Source of the DNA: Microbacterium sulfonylureivorans
Lineage (GTDB): Bacteria; Actinomycetota; Actinomycetes; Actinomycetales; Microbacteriaceae
Direction of reading: 5' to 3'
NCBI RefSeq assembly: GCF_003999995.1
Contig: NZ_RJAD01000002.1
Coordinates: 310,001 to 374,000 of the forward strand
Length of the DNA stretch: 64,000 nucleotides
Both the position numbers and the translations under genes were made by a program. Positions within the stretch are counted from its first letter, which is position 1. Each line of letters opens with the position of its first letter. This document shows, one piece after another, positions 26,431 to 36,789 of the stretch. The notes under the pieces were generated by a model. The model was not told the origin of the DNA. It was given only the letters and a program-made list of their open reading frames with translations, and searched no databases.

Positions 26431-28824
26431 GTGATGGCCGATGGAACAGATTCAGAATTCAACCCCCGCGACGAATCGGATGCCCCGCTAGCGGACGACA
26501 CTGTGGCGGACGACGCCGCGGTGGAGGTGCCGACCCCTGCCGAGGTCGAGACCGACGCCGTGCTCGAGTCCGTCGAGGCGACCGAAGAGGGAGCAGCTCC
26601 CGACGCGGTGGAGCCGGAGCAGCCCTCGCAGCCCACCGACGACGAGCAGTCGGGACCCGGTGAGGACACACCCGTCGCGGAGCCGGTCGACGCGGTCGAC
26701 CCCGTGTCGGTCGACGGATCCGACGATGTCTCCACGACTCCCGAGCCGGTGACGCCGTCCGAGCCCGAGCCCGACAAGCCGGTCACCGCCGTCGCTCTCG
26801 GGCTGCTGCCCGAGGTCTTCGTCTCCGCCGTGTCGACGGAGCTCCACTTCTACGCGCCCGAGGTCATCGTGCTGCCGGCGCCCGTCGAGGACGAGCGCGA
26901 GGCCGAGCCCGAGCAGGCATCCGGGTCCGGCTCCTCGCGTCGCCGCAGCCGGCGCCGCGGGGGAGAGGGCCGCGACGAGGCATCCGCTCCGGCGGAGCCG
27001 TCGCAGCCGCGGCAGCGCGCCGTCGAGCTCATCACCGAGCCTCAGCGCATCAAGGGCTCGACGCGTCTCGAGGCCAAGAAGCAGCGTCGTCGCGACGGCC
27101 GCGAGGCCGGGCGCCGCCGTGCCGTGGTCACCGAGGCCGAGTTCCTCGCCCGCCGCGAGGCCGTCGACCGCGTCATGATCGTCCGCTCGAAGAACGGCCG
27201 CATCCAGATCGCCGTGCTCGAGGACAACGTGCTCGTCGAGCACTATGTCGCCCGCAACCAGGACGCCTCGCTCATCGGCAACGTCTACCTCGGCCGTGTG
27301 CAGAACGTCCTTCCGAGCATGGAGGCCGCCTTCGTCGACATCGGCCGCGGCCGCAATGCCGTGCTGTACTCCGGCGAGGTCGACTGGGACGCCGTCGAGA
27401 CGGGCAACCAGCCGCGCCGCATCGAGCTCGCGCTGAAGTCCGGCGACAAGGTCCTCGTGCAGGTCACCAAGGATCCGGTCGGCCACAAGGGCGCCCGGCT
27501 CACGAGCCAGATCTCGCTCCCGGGCCGCTACCTGGTCTACGTGCCGGGCGGCGCCATGAACGGCATCTCCCGCAAGCTCCCCGACACCGAGCGTGCGCGG
27601 CTCAAGAAGATCCTCAAGGAGGTGCTCCCGGAGTCGTCGGGCGTGATCGTGCGCACCGCCGCCGAGGGCGCCACCGAAGACCAGCTCACGCGTGACGTCC
27701 AGCGCCTCACCACCCAGTGGGAGCACGTCAGCCAGCAGGTCCAGACGATCCAGGCCCCCGCGCTCCTGCACTCCGAGCCGGATCTGCTCGTGAAGATCGT
27801 CCGCGACGTCTTCAACGAGGACTTCACGCGCATGCTCATCCAGGGCGAGGACGCGCACCAGACGATCACCAAGTACGTCGAGAGCGTCGCGCCCGACCTC
27901 CTGGAGCGCGTCATCGCGTACGAAGGCGACCGCGATCCGTTCGACGAGTTCCGGGTGACCGAGCAGATCGAGAAGGCGCTCGACCGCAAGGTCTGGCTCC
28001 CGTCCGGCGGCTCGCTCGTCATCGACCGCACCGAGGCCATGACCGTCGTCGACGTCAACACGGGCAAGTTCGTCGGCTCGGGCGGAAACCTCGAGGAGAC
28101 CGTCACCAAGAACAACCTCGAGGCCGCCGAGGAGATCGTCCGTCAGCTCCGGCTCCGCGACATCGGCGGGATCATCGTCGTCGACTTCATCGACATGGTG
28201 CTCGAGTCGAACCGAGACCTCGTGCTGCGCCGGCTGGTCGAGTGCCTGAGCCGCGACCGCACCAAACACCAGGTCGCCGAGGTCACCTCGCTCGGCCTCG
28301 TGCAGATGACGCGCAAGAAGCTCGGCCTCGGCCTCCTCGAGACCTTCAGCGAGCCGTGCGAGGTCTGCGCCGGTCGGGGCGTGGTCGTCCACCACGACCC
28401 CGTGGTGAAGCACCGCGGTCCGCAGACATCGGGCGGAGCCCCGTCGGGGCGCCGACCCCGCGGAGGCGGCGGTGCACCGCAGCAGAGTGCGGGCGGCGCG
28501 TCCAACGGCACCCACGTCATCACGGAGGGCGTGAAGTCCGCGCTCGCGCAGATCGCGGCATCCACCATCCACCAGCACGACGAAGCCCCCGTCGAGGAGC
28601 CCGTCGTCGCAGAGGCGCCCGTCGAGCGCGCGAAGAAGCCGCGCAAGAAGCGCGAGGCTTCGACCAAGGCCAAGGCGCCCCGAACCGAGAAGGATCTCCT
28701 CCTCGACTCGGTGCTGAGCGCCCTGCCGGAGCCGAAGGCGCCGGGACAGGGCCGTTCGCGCCGTCGCGTGACCACGGCAGCCCTGACCGGCACCCCGGTG
28801 TCGCACGCGCCCTCCGAGGACTGA
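26431..28824 (+). CDS. rne: Ribonuclease E/G family endoribonuclease
   Basis: 797-aa RNase E/G that starts decay of mRNA and processes rRNA/tRNA precursors. Disordered acidic/Pro-rich N-terminal extension (about 1-235) and basic tail (about 650-797, KKPRKKREASTKAKAPR) flank the catalytic core, the actinobacterial arrangement. S1 RNA-binding domain near 280-350 (GNVYLGRVQNVLPSMEAAFVDIG). Metal-binding Asp in VVDVNTG (about 540) and VVDFIDM (about 584). The zinc-link CEVC is near 642. The start is GTG (7 nt from AGGGAG); the next codon is ATG and could be used instead. Confidence 0.95.
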   Translation: MMADGTDSEFNPRDESDAPLADDTVADDAAVEVPTPAEVETDAVLESVEATEEGAAPDAVEPEQPSQPTDDEQSGPGEDTPVAEPVDAVDPVSVDGSDDVSTTPEPVTPSEPEPDKPVTAVALGLLPEVFVSAVSTELHFYAPEVIVLPAPVEDEREAEPEQASGSGSSRRRSRRRGGEGRDEASAPAEPSQPRQRAVELITEPQRIKGSTRLEAKKQRRRDGREAGRRRAVVTEAEFLARREAVDRVMIVRSKNGRIQIAVLEDNVLVEHYVARNQDASLIGNVYLGRVQNVLPSMEAAFVDIGRGRNAVLYSGEVDWDAVETGNQPRRIELALKSGDKVLVQVTKDPVGHKGARLTSQISLPGRYLVYVPGGAMNGISRKLPDTERARLKKILKEVLPESSGVIVRTAAEGATEDQLTRDVQRLTTQWEHVSQQVQTIQAPALLHSEPDLLVKIVRDVFNEDFTRMLIQGEDAHQTITKYVESVAPDLLERVIAYEGDRDPFDEFRVTEQIEKALDRKVWLPSGGSLVIDRTEAMTVVDVNTGKFVGSGGNLEETVTKNNLEAAEEIVRQLRLRDIGGIIVVDFIDMVLESNRDLVLRRLVECLSRDRTKHQVAEVTSLGLVQMTRKKLGLGLLETFSEPCEVCAGRGVVVHHDPVVKHRGPQTSGGAPSGRRPRGGGGAPQQSAGGASNGTHVITEGVKSALAQIAASTIHQHDEAPVEEPVVAEAPVERAKKPRKKREASTKAKAPRTEKDLLLDSVLSALPEPKAPGQGRSRRRVTTAALTGTPVSHAPSED

Positions 28825-28832
28825 ACGCACGG

Positions 28833-28877
28833 CGTCGCGCCGACCGTCCGACCGTCCGGTCAGCGGTCGGCGCGACG
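28833..28877. terminator. Hairpin at the convergent ends of rne and the DUF4031 gene
   Basis: CGTCGCGCCGACCG (28833-28846) pairs perfectly with 28864-28877, a 14-bp stem with a 17-nt loop. The right arm lies within the last codons of the minus-strand gene. Confidence 0.7.
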
Positions 28878-29135
28878 CTCGCGTGCGGTCACCCGCAGGC
28901 CCGATGCGATGAGCCGGCGGACCAGCTCGTGGCCGTTCACGTGCTCCGCGCCGGCCGCGACGAGCCGGCCGTGAGCCTCGTCGGGCACGTCGTAATGGTC
29001 GCGGTCGAAGCCGCGGCGGGGGATTCCGTTGGCGGCGGCGAAGGCGTGGAGCTCGTCGAGATCCCGGTCGCTCACGAGGTGCGCCCAGAGTCGCCCGTGC
29101 GCCGGCCAGCGCGGATCGTCGATGAGGATCGCCAC
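28860..29135 (-). CDS. DUF4031 domain protein
   Basis: 91 aa, GTG start. The sequence AILIDDPRWPAHGRLWAHLVSD...RGFDRDHYDVP matches the small DUF4031 family of Actinobacteria, whose function is unknown. It is rich in His/Asp (DRDHYDVPDEAH), which could bind metal. The start is set by TATGAT 6 nt upstream of the GTG and by the family's N-terminus. Confidence 0.72.
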   Translation of the reverse strand: MAILIDDPRWPAHGRLWAHLVSDRDLDELHAFAAANGIPRRGFDRDHYDVPDEAHGRLVAAGAEHVNGHELVRRLIASGLRVTARERRADR

Positions 29136-29147
29136 CCCGTGATCATA
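29136..29147 (-). promoter_or_regulatory. Leaderless promoter of the DUF4031 gene
   Basis: Minus strand TATGAT (29147-29142), 6 nt, then GTG. One of the best -10 matches in the window. Confidence 0.65.
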
Positions 29148-29184
29148 TTCACAGCCGATTGGCGTGACACGGCGCTCCGCGCTT

Positions 29185-29378
29185 TTGCCGTTGGTCGCGG
29201 CATCCGGTAAAGTAGTCCTTTGGTGCGTCCCGTTTCGCAGGATGATGGCGATGCTCGACAGGCTCAGCAGCCGGCTGGAGCCGTCGCTCCCGCACCAGGA
29301 CTTCCTCTTCTCGCAAGAGCAGAGTCTCGCAAAGACAACCGGAGCCGTGCGCTCCCATCCAGTAGAAACAGGTGTGAA
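29185..29378 (+). promoter_or_regulatory. rplU-rpmA promoter and leader
   Basis: -35 TTGCCG (29185-29190), 17-nt spacer, -10 TAAAGT (29208-29213). The leader is about 158 nt, long for this window. It includes complementary GC-rich segments (CTCGACAGGCTCAGCAGCCGGCTGGAGC) and an A-rich end before the AGGTG ribosome binding site. Leaders of L21 operons are often controlled by ribosomal proteins in other bacteria; no known leader motif is recognised here. Confidence 0.65.
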
Positions 29379-29687
29379 GTGGTTTACGCAGTAGTGCGCG
29401 CCGGTGGCCGGCAGGAGAAGGTGGAGGTCGGCACGATCGTCGTCCTCGACCGTCAGGCCGCGAAGATCGGCGACAAGATTCAGCTGCCGGCCGTCCTGCT
29501 CGTGGACGGCGACGCTGTCACGACCGACGCCGACAAGCTCGCGAAGGTGACCGTCACGGCCGAGGTGCTCGGCGAGGAGCGCGGCCCGAAGATCGTGATC
29601 CAGAAGTTCAAGAACAAGACCGGTTACAAGAAGCGCCAGGGGCACCGTCAGGACCTCACGCGCGTCAAGGTCACCGGCATCAAGTAA
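29379..29687 (+). CDS. rplU: 50S ribosomal protein L21
   Basis: 102 aa, binds 23S r[20 protein letters not shown] at the N-terminus and the [16 protein letters not shown] loop are diagnostic. The GTG at 29379 gives the conserved [10 protein letters not shown] start. It is paired with rpmA, as nearly always. Confidence 0.97.
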   Translation: MVYAVVRAGGRQEKVEVGTIVVLDRQAAKIGDKIQLPAVLLVDGDAVTTDADKLAKVTVTAEVLGEERGPKIVIQKFKNKTGYKKRQGHRQDLTRVKVTGIK

Positions 29688-29707
29688 GTCCAGGAAGAGA
29701 CGCAGAG

Positions 29708-29965
29708 ATGGCACACAAAAAGGGCGCAAGCTCCACCCGTAACGGTCGTGACTCCAACGCTCAGCGACTGGGCGTGAAGCGCTTCGGCGGCCAGAAGGTC
29801 CTCGCCGGCGAGATCATCGTCCGCCAGCGCGGCACGCACTTCCACCCCGGTGCGAACGTCGGCCGCGGTGGCGACGACACGCTGTTCGCCCTCGCCCCCG
29901 GCGCGGTCGAGTTCGGCCAGAAGGGCGGCCGCAAGGTCGTCAACATCGTGGCGGCCGCGGAGTAA
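29708..29965 (+). CDS. rpmA: 50S ribosomal protein L27
   Basis: 85 aa. Begins [16 protein letters not shown]; the N-terminal tail reaches the peptidyl transferase centre. No Firmicutes-type cleavable leader is present. It is followed by a 12-bp UUCG-loop terminator that ends the rplU-rpmA unit. Confidence 0.97.
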   Translation: MAHKKGASSTRNGRDSNAQRLGVKRFGGQKVLAGEIIVRQRGTHFHPGANVGRGGDDTLFALAPGAVEFGQKGGRKVVNIVAAAE

Positions 29966-29990
29966 TCCCCGGAGCACACACATTCTCGAG

Positions 29991-30018
29991 AAAGGGGCGG
30001 GCTTCGGCTCGCCCCTTT
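29991..30018 (+). terminator. Terminator after rpmA
   Basis: 12-bp stem: AAAGGGGCG pairs with CGCCCCTTT, with GGC/GCT inside and a stable TTCG tetraloop, followed by CCCTTT. The clearest intrinsic terminator in the window. Confidence 0.92.
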
Positions 30019-30023
30019 CCCTT

Positions 30024-32405
<2,382 letters not shown>

Positions 32406-32406
<1 letters not shown>

Positions 32407-33665
32407 TGACCATCACGGCCACGACCGCCCGCGATCGGATGCTGCTCGCCAAGGAGGCGTCGCGCAGCATCGCACTGCTCTCCGATGCCGCCAAGAGCGA
32501 CGCGCTCCGGGGCATCGCCGAGGCCATCGTGGCGTCCGCGGCCGACATCGTCGCGGCGAACGCGCAGGATCTCGAGCGCGGACGCGCCACGGGGCTGTCG
32601 GTGGCGCTGCAGGACCGACTCCGCCTCGACGAGCCGCGCGTGGCCGCGCTCGCCTCGGCCGTGCGCGACATCGCAGAACTCCCCGATCCCGTCGGGCGCG
32701 TGCTCGACGAGCGCATCCTCGCGAACGGCGTCGCGCTCACGAAGGTCTCCGTCCCGTTCGGCGTGGTCGGCTCGATCTACGAGGCCCGACCCAACGTGAC
32801 CGTCGACATCGCCTCGCTGGCGCTGCGCTCGGGGAACGCCGTCGTGCTTCGGGGCGGATCGGCGGCCGAGCGGACGAATGCCGCACTCGTCGGCGCGATG
32901 CGCGACGCGCTGGAGGCGCGCGGCATCGACCCCGAGGCCATCCAGACGGTCGACGAGTTCGGTCGCGAGGGCGCCCGTGAGCTCATGCACGCCCGGGGCG
33001 TCGTCGACGTGCTCGTGCCGCGGGGGAGCGCCCAGCTCATCGAGACCGTCGTCACCGAATCCTCCGTCCCCGTGATCGAGACCGGTGCCGGCGTCGTGCA
33101 CATCGTTCTCGACGAGTCCGCTCCGCTCGAGTGGGCCCGCGACATCGTCGTCAACGCGAAGACCCAGCGGCCGAGCGTGTGCAACTCGGTCGAGACGGTG
33201 CTCGTCCTGAAGGGTGCCGCTCCCCGTCTGGTTCCGCCCGTGGTCGCCGCACTCCGCGAAGCCGGGGTCGCCGTGCACGGCGACGACGCCGTCGCGTCGC
33301 TCGCCTCGGACGTCGTGCCGGCGACCGAGGCGGACTGGGCGACCGAATACCTGAGCCTCGACATCTCGATGCGGGTCGTCGACGACCTCGACGGTGCGCT
33401 CGAGCACATCCGTCGCTACTCGACGCACCACACCGAGTCGATCATCACGCAGGACGACGCGAACGCCGAGCGCTTCCTCGCCGAGGTGGACTCGGCCGTC
33501 GTCATGGCGAACGCCTCGACGCGCTTCACCGACGGCGGCGAGTTCGGCTTCGGTGCAGAGGTCGGCATCTCGACCCAGAAGCTGCACGCCCGCGGCCCGA
33601 TGGGCCTCACCGAGCTGACCAGCACGAAGTGGCTGGCGCGGGGCGGCGGACAAGTCCGCGCGTGA
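32406..33665 (+). CDS. proA: Glutamate-5-semialdehyde dehydrogenase
   Basis: Second proline step: NADPH-dependent reduction of glutamyl phosphate. 419 aa. Aldehyde dehydrogenase fold with VPFGVVGSIYEARPNVT and the catalytic cysteine in QRPSVCNSVET. Substrate-channelling with ProB is known, which fits the 1-nt overlap. proC is not in the window. Confidence 0.96.
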
Positions 33666-33670
33666 CCGCC

Positions 33671-33716
33671 TAAACTGAGAGAAAGCCTGACCCAGGCGAA
33701 CCCGAACGGAGCCCGA
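33671..33716 (+). promoter_or_regulatory. Promoter of the small-membrane-protein/nadD operon
   Basis: TAAACT at 33671-33676, leader of about 34 nt with a CGGAG ribosome binding site. Confidence 0.55.
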
Positions 33717-33941
33717 ATGACCATCGCCACGATCGTCGCCCTCGCTGCGGCAGAATCCGAGCATCACGGCAACGTCGCACTCGAGACCGTCGGCTACGGG
33801 ATCGTCGCGATCTGCGTGTTCGCCGCCCTCGCGATCGTCACACTCTCGTACCGCAACGTCGCGAACCGCCACTCGCAGAAGGCGGAGGCCTATGCGCGCG
33901 CGCACGCCAACGACGTCCACCACACGGGGCACGGCCACTAG
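33717..33941 (+). CDS. Small single-span membrane protein, His-rich tail
   Basis: 74 aa, not recognised. N-terminal hydrophobic start, ESEHHG, one clear membrane helix (about 25-44, VGYGIVAICVFAALAIVTL), then a basic/His-rich cytoplasmic-looking tail ending HHTGHGH. Own promoter and ribosome binding site; 9 nt before nadD. The terminal histidines could bind metal. I recall similar short proteins between proA and nadD in related genomes, which would need checking. Confidence 0.7.
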   Translation: MTIATIVALAAAESEHHGNVALETVGYGIVAICVFAALAIVTLSYRNVANRHSQKAEAYARAHANDVHHTGHGH

Positions 33942-33950
33942 GCCGACTGC

Positions 33951-34547
33951 ATGTCGGTGACGGCCGCCCCGAGGATCGGGGTCATGGGTGGGACGTTCGA
34001 TCCCATCCATCACGGTCACCTGGTAGCCGCGAGCGAGGTCGCCCAGTGGTTCGATCTCGACGAGGTCGTCTTCGTTCCCACGGGGGAGCCCTGGCAGAAG
34101 GCGGGCGTCTCGCCGAGCGAGCATCGGTATCTGATGACCGTCATCGCCACGGCGTCCAATCCCCGATTCACCGTCAGCCGGGTCGACATCGACCGCTCCG
34201 GACCGACGTACACCATCGACACGCTGCGCGATCTGAAGGCGCAGCGCCCCGACGCCGAGCTGTATTTCATCACCGGCGCGGACGCCATAGCGCAAATTCT
34301 CAGTTGGAGGGACCATGATGAGTTATGGGACCTCGCGCATTTCGTCGCGGTCTCCCGCCCCGGACACGTGCTGAGCACGGACGGTCTGCCCAGTGAAGAC
34401 GTGAGTCAGCTCGAGATACCCGCTCTCGCCATCTCGTCCACGGACTGCCGTGATCGCGTCGGACAAGGACACCCCGTGTGGTACCTCGTCCCGGACGGGG
34501 TCGTCCAATACATTGCGAAGCACCATCTCTACCGGAGCAAGGAATGA
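33951..34547 (+). CDS. nadD: Nicotinate-nucleotide adenylyltransferase
   Basis: Makes deamido-NAD from nicotinate mononucleotide and ATP. 198 aa. Nucleotidyltransferase motif [12 protein letters not shown] and the C-terminal ISSTDCR (usually ISSTxIR; here Cys in place of the hydrophobic residue). ATGA overlap with the next gene. The nadD-unknown-rsfS order is conserved in Microbacteriaceae from memory. Confidence 0.94.
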   Translation: MSVTAAPRIGVMGGTFDPIHHGHLVAASEVAQWFDLDEVVFVPTGEPWQKAGVSPSEHRYLMTVIATASNPRFTVSRVDIDRSGPTYTIDTLRDLKAQRPDAELYFITGADAIAQILSWRDHDELWDLAHFVAVSRPGHVLSTDGLPSEDVSQLEIPALAISSTDCRDRVGQGHPVWYLVPDGVVQYIAKHHLYRSKE

Positions 34548-35668
34548 GCACACCCGAGCAGCCGGCGAACCAACCGCTGACGCGCAAGCAGATGCGCGAG
34601 ATCCGAAACACCGGGTCGAACCCCGTCATCACGCCCGAAGACGCCGCACCGGCCCCCGCGCCCGCGGCGCCGCCGGCGACCGTCATGGCGCCCATCGTCA
34701 CGCCGACTCCGCCGCCCGCGCACGCGCCGGTGCAGGCCGCGCCCGTGGGTGTCGCACCCCTTCCGCGTCCGGCGAACCCGGTCATCGTGCCGCCGGCTCC
34801 GGTCGCCGACTCGTCGGTCGACCTGGGGGCGTCGCCTCTCACACGACGCCAGGCGCGTCAGCAGGAGCGCATCCGCACGGCATCCGTCCCCGTCATCACG
34901 CCCGAGGTCGCTGCCGCCCATGCCGCTTCGGTGTCGGCGCCGATGCCCACGCTCGTCACTGAGGCACCTGCATTGACCCGCACCGAGCCGGTGAGCCTGA
35001 ACAGCGGCATGCACGATCTCTTCGGGCTGGCCACTGCGCCGGCGCCGGTCGTCGCCGCCCCCGCGCCTGCCGCGCCGGCCGCCGAGCTCGAGACGCCGTT
35101 CTCACCATGGTCGGAGATCCTCCCCGAGGAGGACGAGGCCGAGGCGGACGTCGAGGCAGACGACACGCAGAAGGACCGCGTCGTCAGCCCGCTCCTGGGC
35201 GCCGGGCTCCTCATGGGCGAGCCGGAGCAGGCCGACCTGCCCGCCTCGTTCGACCAGCTCCTCTCGCGCACCACGGGCTCCGTCTCCATGCCGAACGCGC
35301 TGATCCTGTCGCAGGCACCGGACGCCGCCCCGATCGTCGCACCGCTCAGCGCGACCGGCGAGGTGCTCATCACGGGCACCCTGAACCTTCCCGAGGGCCT
35401 CGGCTCGACGGGTCACGCCTACGGCACTGCCGATGGCAAGGAGGTCGACGCCACCCTCGTCGACGGCGAACTGCCCGCGCACTCGTCGCCCACGCCGATC
35501 GCGGCCAGCGCAGCGATCAGCACGGTCAAGACCGCCGGCGAGGTCATTCGGCCTCCCGTGCCCGAAAAGGGCAGCAAGCTCATGCTCTCGCTCGCCATCA
35601 CCGCGGGGGCGCTCGCGCTCGCGCTGGTCGGCGTGCTGATCCTCGCCTTCGTGAACGGAGTGTTCTGA
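34544..35668 (+). CDS. Unknown protein with two LTRxQxR...PVITPE modules and C-terminal anchor
   Basis: 374 aa, no family recognised. Two similar segments, about residues 12-32 and 99-121, share LTR(K/R)Q(M/A)R...R...PVITPE, separated by a Pro/Ala-rich disordered stretch. A third part (about 145-340) is low-complexity with short ordered pieces ([35 protein letters not shown]). One hydrophobic helix at the very end (about 348-372) would anchor the protein, leaving the long N-terminal part in the cytoplasm. It lies between nadD and rsfS with overlaps on both sides (ATGA, TGATG), so it is co-translated with them. No catalytic motif. Confidence 0.75.
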   Translation: MSTPEQPANQPLTRKQMREIRNTGSNPVITPEDAAPAPAPAAPPATVMAPIVTPTPPPAHAPVQAAPVGVAPLPRPANPVIVPPAPVADSSVDLGASPLTRRQARQQERIRTASVPVITPEVAAAHAASVSAPMPTLVTEAPALTRTEPVSLNSGMHDLFGLATAPAPVVAAPAPAAPAAELETPFSPWSEILPEEDEAEADVEADDTQKDRVVSPLLGAGLLMGEPEQADLPASFDQLLSRTTGSVSMPNALILSQAPDAAPIVAPLSATGEVLITGTLNLPEGLGSTGHAYGTADGKEVDATLVDGELPAHSSPTPIAASAAISTVKTAGEVIRPPVPEKGSKLMLSLAITAGALALALVGVLILAFVNGVF

Positions 35669-36045
35669 TGACCGCATCCGCTCAATCGCGCGACATGCTG
35701 CAGATCGCGGCGGCCGCCGCCGACTCGAAGGGCGGCGAAGACCTCGTCGCCCTGGACGTGTCGGAGCCGCTCCCGCTGGTCGACATCTTCCTCCTCGTCA
35801 CGGGTCGCAGCGAGCGCAACGTCGCCGCGATCGCCGACGAGATCGAGGACCGGCTCCTCGAGCACGGCCACAAGCGACTGCGTCGCGAGGGGCGTCAGGA
35901 GTCCCGCTGGGTGCTGCTCGACTTCGGCGATCTCGTCGTCCACGTGTTCCACGAGGAGGAGCGCATGTACTACGGCCTCGAGCGCCTCTGGAAGGACTGC
36001 CCGGTGGTCCCCGTCGAGCTCCCCGCGGCGGCGTCCGCCGAATAG
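35668..36045 (+). CDS. rsfS: Ribosome silencing factor
   Basis: 125 aa. Binds L14 of the large subunit and blocks subunit joining when nutrients are short. Recognised by ALDVSEPLPLVDIFLLVTGRSERNVAAIADEIE and WVLLDFGDLVVHVFHEEERMYYGLERLW. Shares one base (TGATG) with the gene before it. Confidence 0.95.
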   Translation: MTASAQSRDMLQIAAAAADSKGGEDLVALDVSEPLPLVDIFLLVTGRSERNVAAIADEIEDRLLEHGHKRLRREGRQESRWVLLDFGDLVVHVFHEEERMYYGLERLWKDCPVVPVELPAAASAE

Positions 36046-36049
36046 CGGC

Positions 36050-36065
36050 GGTGGTTCGAACCACC
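36050..36065. repeat. 16-bp perfect palindrome upstream of tRNA-Ala
   Basis: GGTGGTTCGAACCACC, directly after rsfS. It covers the place where the -35 of the tRNA promoter should be (36056-36061). It may be an rsfS terminator stem, an operator, or a relic of a tRNA T-arm (GGTTCGAACC has that form). Confidence 0.7.
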
Positions 36066-36078
36066 CCGCACGGTGTTG

Positions 36079-36084
36079 TAAGCT
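36079..36084 (+). promoter_or_regulatory. -10 box of the tRNA-Ala gene
   Basis: TAAGCT, about 33 nt before the mature tRNA. A small GCCCCGACGGGGC hairpin lies in the 5' leader between them. Confidence 0.5.
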
Positions 36085-36116
36085 TGTCGAGTTGCCCCGA
36101 CGGGGCAGCGAAACAA

Positions 36117-36192
36117 GGGCCTGTGGCGCAGCTGGTAGCGCACCTGCATGGCATGCAGGGGGTCAGGGGTTCGAGTCCCCTCAGGTCCACCA
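36117..36192 (+). tRNA. tRNA-Ala (anticodon GGC)
   Basis: Full cloverleaf. Acceptor GGGCCTG pairs with CAGGTCC and includes the G3-U70 wobble that defines tRNA-Ala. Anticodon stem CCTGC/GCAGG with a 7-nt loop; anticodon GGC at 36150-36152 reads GCC and GCU. T-arm GGGGTTCGAGTCCCC. CCA is encoded at 36190-36192. A terminator follows. Confidence 0.97.
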
Positions 36193-36201
36193 TCGCAAGG
36201 A

Positions 36202-36225
36202 AAGCCCCCGAAGTCTCGGGGGCTT
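36202..36225 (+). terminator. Terminator after tRNA-Ala
   Basis: AAGCCCCCGA (36202-36211) pairs perfectly with TCGGGGGCTT (36216-36225) around a 4-nt AGTC loop. Confidence 0.88.
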
Positions 36226-36312
36226 CCTGCATTTCGGCATCGGCCGCGTCAAGGCGTTGACCCCGGCCCCGTGAGGGGCGAACCTGGGATTCACACCCGA
36301 GGAGGCGGTCCG

Positions 36313-36789
36313 ATGACCGATGTGACCCCGTTCCTGTGGTTCGACGACGACGCCGAGTCCGCGATCACGTTCTACACCGAGCTCATCCCCGACTCGTCCA
36401 TCGTCTCGATGGGGCGATACCCGGACGAGGTGCCCGGCATGGGCGGCAAGGTCATGCACGCGCACTTCCGTCTGTCGGGTCGCGATTACTACGCGATGGA
36501 TGCCGGACCGCAGTTCCCCTTCACCGAAGCGGTCTCGATCTACGTCTCGTGCGACGGCCAAGACGAGGTGGACCGCTACTGGGACGCCCTGATCGCCGAT
36601 GGCGGCCAGGAGCAGCCGTGCGGCTGGCTCAAGGACCGCTGGGGGCTGTCGTGGCAGATCATCCCCGACCGCCTCATCGAGCTCATCCGCCACCCCGACC
36701 CGGAGACCGCGCACCGGTCCGTGCAGGCCATGCTGACGATGCACCGGATCGACATCGCCGCGATCGAGGCGGCTGCAGCATCGGCATGA
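36313..36789 (+). CDS. VOC family protein (PhnB-like)
   Basis: 158 aa. Two half-modules of the vicinal-oxygen-chelate fold: FLWFDDDAESAITFYTELIPDSSI and the later DRWGLSWQIIPDRLIELI, the pattern of PhnB / 3-demethylubiquinone-methyltransferase-like proteins. These are often misnamed; most are metal-dependent or ligand-binding proteins of unknown role. GGAGG precedes the ATG. ATGA overlap with the next gene. Confidence 0.85.
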   Translation: MTDVTPFLWFDDDAESAITFYTELIPDSSIVSMGRYPDEVPGMGGKVMHAHFRLSGRDYYAMDAGPQFPFTEAVSIYVSCDGQDEVDRYWDALIADGGQEQPCGWLKDRWGLSWQIIPDRLIELIRHPDPETAHRSVQAMLTMHRIDIAAIEAAAASA

